Of a DNA stretch of 8,065 bases, positions 7,247 to 8,065 are shown in pieces (position 1 is the first letter of the stretch; each line of letters begins with the position of its first letter). Origin of the DNA: Blastococcus sp. CT_GayMR20 (GTDB lineage: Bacteria > Actinomycetota > Actinomycetes > Mycobacteriales > Geodermatophilaceae); assembly GCF_004570345.1 (NCBI RefSeq), contig NZ_SPQM01000178.1, forward strand, positions 1 through 8,065, in the 5' to 3' direction. The notes under the pieces were generated by a model that saw nothing but the letters and a program-made list of their open reading frames with translations, did no database searches and was not told where the DNA came from. The position numbers and the translations under genes were made by a program.

Positions 7247-7394
7247 ATGACCGGCGCAGCGTCTGTGGACGCCCTGGGGACAGGGGACCTCACGGTGGTC
7301 CCGGCGCTCGACGCCACCATCGAGACCACCGGTGCGGGCGAGGCGGGCAAGGGCTTCGCTGTCGTCGCGAAACCGCGCAGGCGCTGACGCAGTC
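7247..7394 (+). pseudogene. Collapsed fourth chemoreceptor gene, leaving a 46-codon open frame
   Basis: The open frame 7247-7387 joins MCP blocks that are far apart in the full genes: DALGTGDLTV (end of HAMP; 7268-7296, like MCP1 2278-2306) directly followed by [21 protein letters not shown] (signalling tip; 7303-7371, about seven mismatches in 69 bases to MCP1 2745-2813). A further 21 bases (7372-7392) match MCP1 3091-3111, coding QALTQ, but in a shifted frame, so translation ends at TGA 7385-7387. Relative to MCP1 the losses are about 678, 432 and 277 bases; the first two keep the frame. The TM segments and sensor are gone. The tip arginine needed for receptor trimers in Tsr (R388) is glycine here. 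Start ATG and CTGGAG site are intact, so a 46-residue peptide could be made; a pseudogene is the simplest reading. Confidence 0.75.
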
Positions 7395-7425
7395 GCAGTC
7401 CCCGTTCTGTGGTCTCTGCCGCCCT

Positions 7426-7492
7426 GAATGGTCGAGCGTGCAGCGTGAATGTGGGGACTTGTCGACATCGGAGGAACGGTCACCGACCATTC
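7426..7492. repeat. 9-base inverted repeat around the last shared element
   Basis: GAATGGTCG (7426-7434) is the exact reverse complement of CGACCATTC (7484-7492), 49 bases apart. The right arm is the 3' part of the shared upstream element. The arms could be paired binding sites for a dimeric regulator or a long-loop hairpin; either is inference. Confidence 0.4.
7461..7492 (+). promoter_or_regulatory. Shared two-part upstream element, last-gene copy
   Basis: TGTCGACA (7460-7467) leads into an 11-base spacer and GGTCACCGACCATTC (7478-7492), the clearest form of the motif. It lies about 160 bases before ATG 7655. Finding it in front of a gene that is not an evident receptor suggests common control with the MCPs. 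Confidence 0.4.
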
Positions 7493-7654
7493 TCTTGCGA
7501 CCGCTCCGACACGCGCGGAATTCGAATACCCGGCCGTGGGTGGCGCCCTATCTTTCCTCCTGTCACACCAGCCCCACCGGTGGACAACTGCACCTCACGG
7601 CAGAACGAGGACCGTTCCGCCGCATTCACGTCCTGCTCGTGCCTGGAGATTCGA

Positions 7655-8065
7655 ATGACCGCCGTCATCCCGTCCCTGATGCCCGCCGGCTCCCCGCCGG
7701 CCCGCACCCCTGCAGGCCGCTTCCCGCTCTCCTGGCGGGCCGACCGCTGGGTTCGTGCGCGGCTTCTCGCCGCCGTGTCCGTTGCGGGGGTCGTCCTTGC
7801 CGCCGTGGGCGGACCCGGGATCACAGGGACGAGCGCGGCCGCCGACGCGTCCTCCTCGAGCGGCGCCCTCGGCGCGACGGGGACGGCGCAGGAGGCCGCG
7901 TTCCTCGCGAGCCCTCAGGTGGTCGAGGCCGGCTCGTTCGCCTCGGTGGTGCCGCAGCGGGCGCGGGAGGACCGGGTCGCGTTGAGGACCTACCGCGGGT
8001 CGTCCGGTGCCGCGTCGCTGGGTGTTGCGCGGATGGTGACGGCGAGCGCGTTCGCCTCGGTGGTG
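7655..8065 (+). CDS. Unrecognised exported or membrane-anchored protein, N-terminal part (cut by window end)
   Basis: An open frame of 137 codons runs off the right edge. ATG 7655 has CTGGAG eight bases upstream (7643-7648), as before MCP3 and the remnant. The start has about 35 residues with several arginines, then a hydrophobic segment RLLAAVSVAGVVLAAVGG (about 35-52) and GITGTSAAADASSSSG, which looks like a signal peptide with possible cleavage near SAA-A, or a membrane anchor. The SWRADRWVRARL segment before it recalls [12 protein letters not shown] of MCP1, so a receptor-derived N-terminus is possible. The later part is Ala/Ser/Val/Arg-rich and carries FASVV twice, 38 codons apart. I recognise no domain. 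Alternatives are a secreted cell-wall protein or an MCP with an unusual sensor. The frame is supported by GC-rich third positions and absence of stops. Confidence 0.6.
   Translation, partial: MTAVIPSLMPAGSPPARTPAGRFPLSWRADRWVRARLLAAVSVAGVVLAAVGGPGITGTSAAADASSSSGALGATGTAQEAAFLASPQVVEAGSFASVVPQRAREDRVALRTYRGSSGAASLGVARMVTASAFASVV
7935..8065 (+). repeat. In-frame direct repeat with 114-base period at the window end
   Basis: Seventeen identical bases (7935-7951 and 8049-8065), coding FASVV with flanking bases, are 114 bases apart, exactly 38 codons. The second copy ends at the last base of the window. This may be the start of a tandem protein repeat of about 38 residues; only this short stretch is identical, so the rest of the period is not yet shown to repeat. 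Confidence 0.45.

Larger units (their letters stand above)
7388..7654 (+). other. Intergenic region between the MCP remnant and the last gene
   Basis: No coding sequence was recognised. It begins with the last MCP-like bases (to about 7394), and holds the 9-base inverted repeat GAATGGTCG/CGACCATTC (7426-7434 and 7484-7492), the best copy of the shared upstream element (7461-7492), a 10-base palindrome CCACCGGTGG (7574-7583), and the ribosome binding site of the last gene. No strong hairpin terminator is seen after the remnant, unlike after the three intact receptors. Confidence 0.5.

Noticed and set aside
7755..7985. 76-codon plus-strand frame within the last gene
   Set aside because: It is an Arg/Pro/Ser-rich shadow of the frame starting at 7655, which has the ribosome binding site and a hydrophobic segment.
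1..8065. CRISPR array, transposon, tRNA or rRNA genes
   Set aside because: No regularly spaced repeats, transposase-like frames, terminal inverted repeats or tRNA-like cloverleaf were seen. The long-range similarity is explained by the MCP coding sequences.

Overview
The window comes from a very GC-rich actinobacterium (strong G/C bias at third codon positions, GTG as well as ATG starts, 4-base stop/start overlaps). The genes present, three transmembrane chemoreceptors and a trehalose-phosphate pathway, point to a flagellated soil or rock actinobacterium. The family Geodermatophilaceae is a reasonable guess, but it rests on general style and not on a diagnostic marker.

Left part (1-1280): about 125 bases encode the C-terminal end of an old-yellow-enzyme-type flavin oxidoreductase. 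They run straight into the last 139 codons of trehalose-6-phosphate synthase (otsA) in another reading frame, so the join is a deletion or an assembly chimera. otsA overlaps otsB (trehalose-6-phosphate phosphatase) by ATGA, the classic two-gene arrangement for making trehalose from UDP-glucose and glucose-6-phosphate.

Central part (1281-7034): three tandem methyl-accepting chemotaxis proteins lie on the plus strand, each as its own transcription-like unit with a 240-300 base leader. MCP2 and MCP3 are each preceded by a strong hairpin terminator of the gene before, and another strong hairpin follows MCP3; only a weak hairpin precedes MCP1. The cytoplasmic signalling domains are nearly identical, while the extracellular sensor domains are unrelated or highly diverged. 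This suggests duplication with swapping of sensors, and homogenisation or strong constraint of the signalling half. None carries a C-terminal CheR/CheB-tethering pentapeptide.

Right part (7035-8065): a fourth MCP locus has collapsed to a 46-codon reading frame made of three short conserved MCP blocks, still behind an intact-looking leader and ribosome binding site. It is followed by the start of an unrecognised exported or membrane-anchored protein, cut off by the window end exactly inside an in-frame repeat.

The most interesting pattern is a two-part sequence element, GTCGAC then GGTCACCGACCATTC (consensus) 8, 19, 19, 11 and 11 bases later. It lies 150-230 bases upstream of every MCP, of the MCP remnant and of the last gene. 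It may mark a shared promoter or operator, and would place the terminal unknown gene in the same regulon as the chemoreceptors. Both window edges look like places where an assembly could have broken or been mis-joined.
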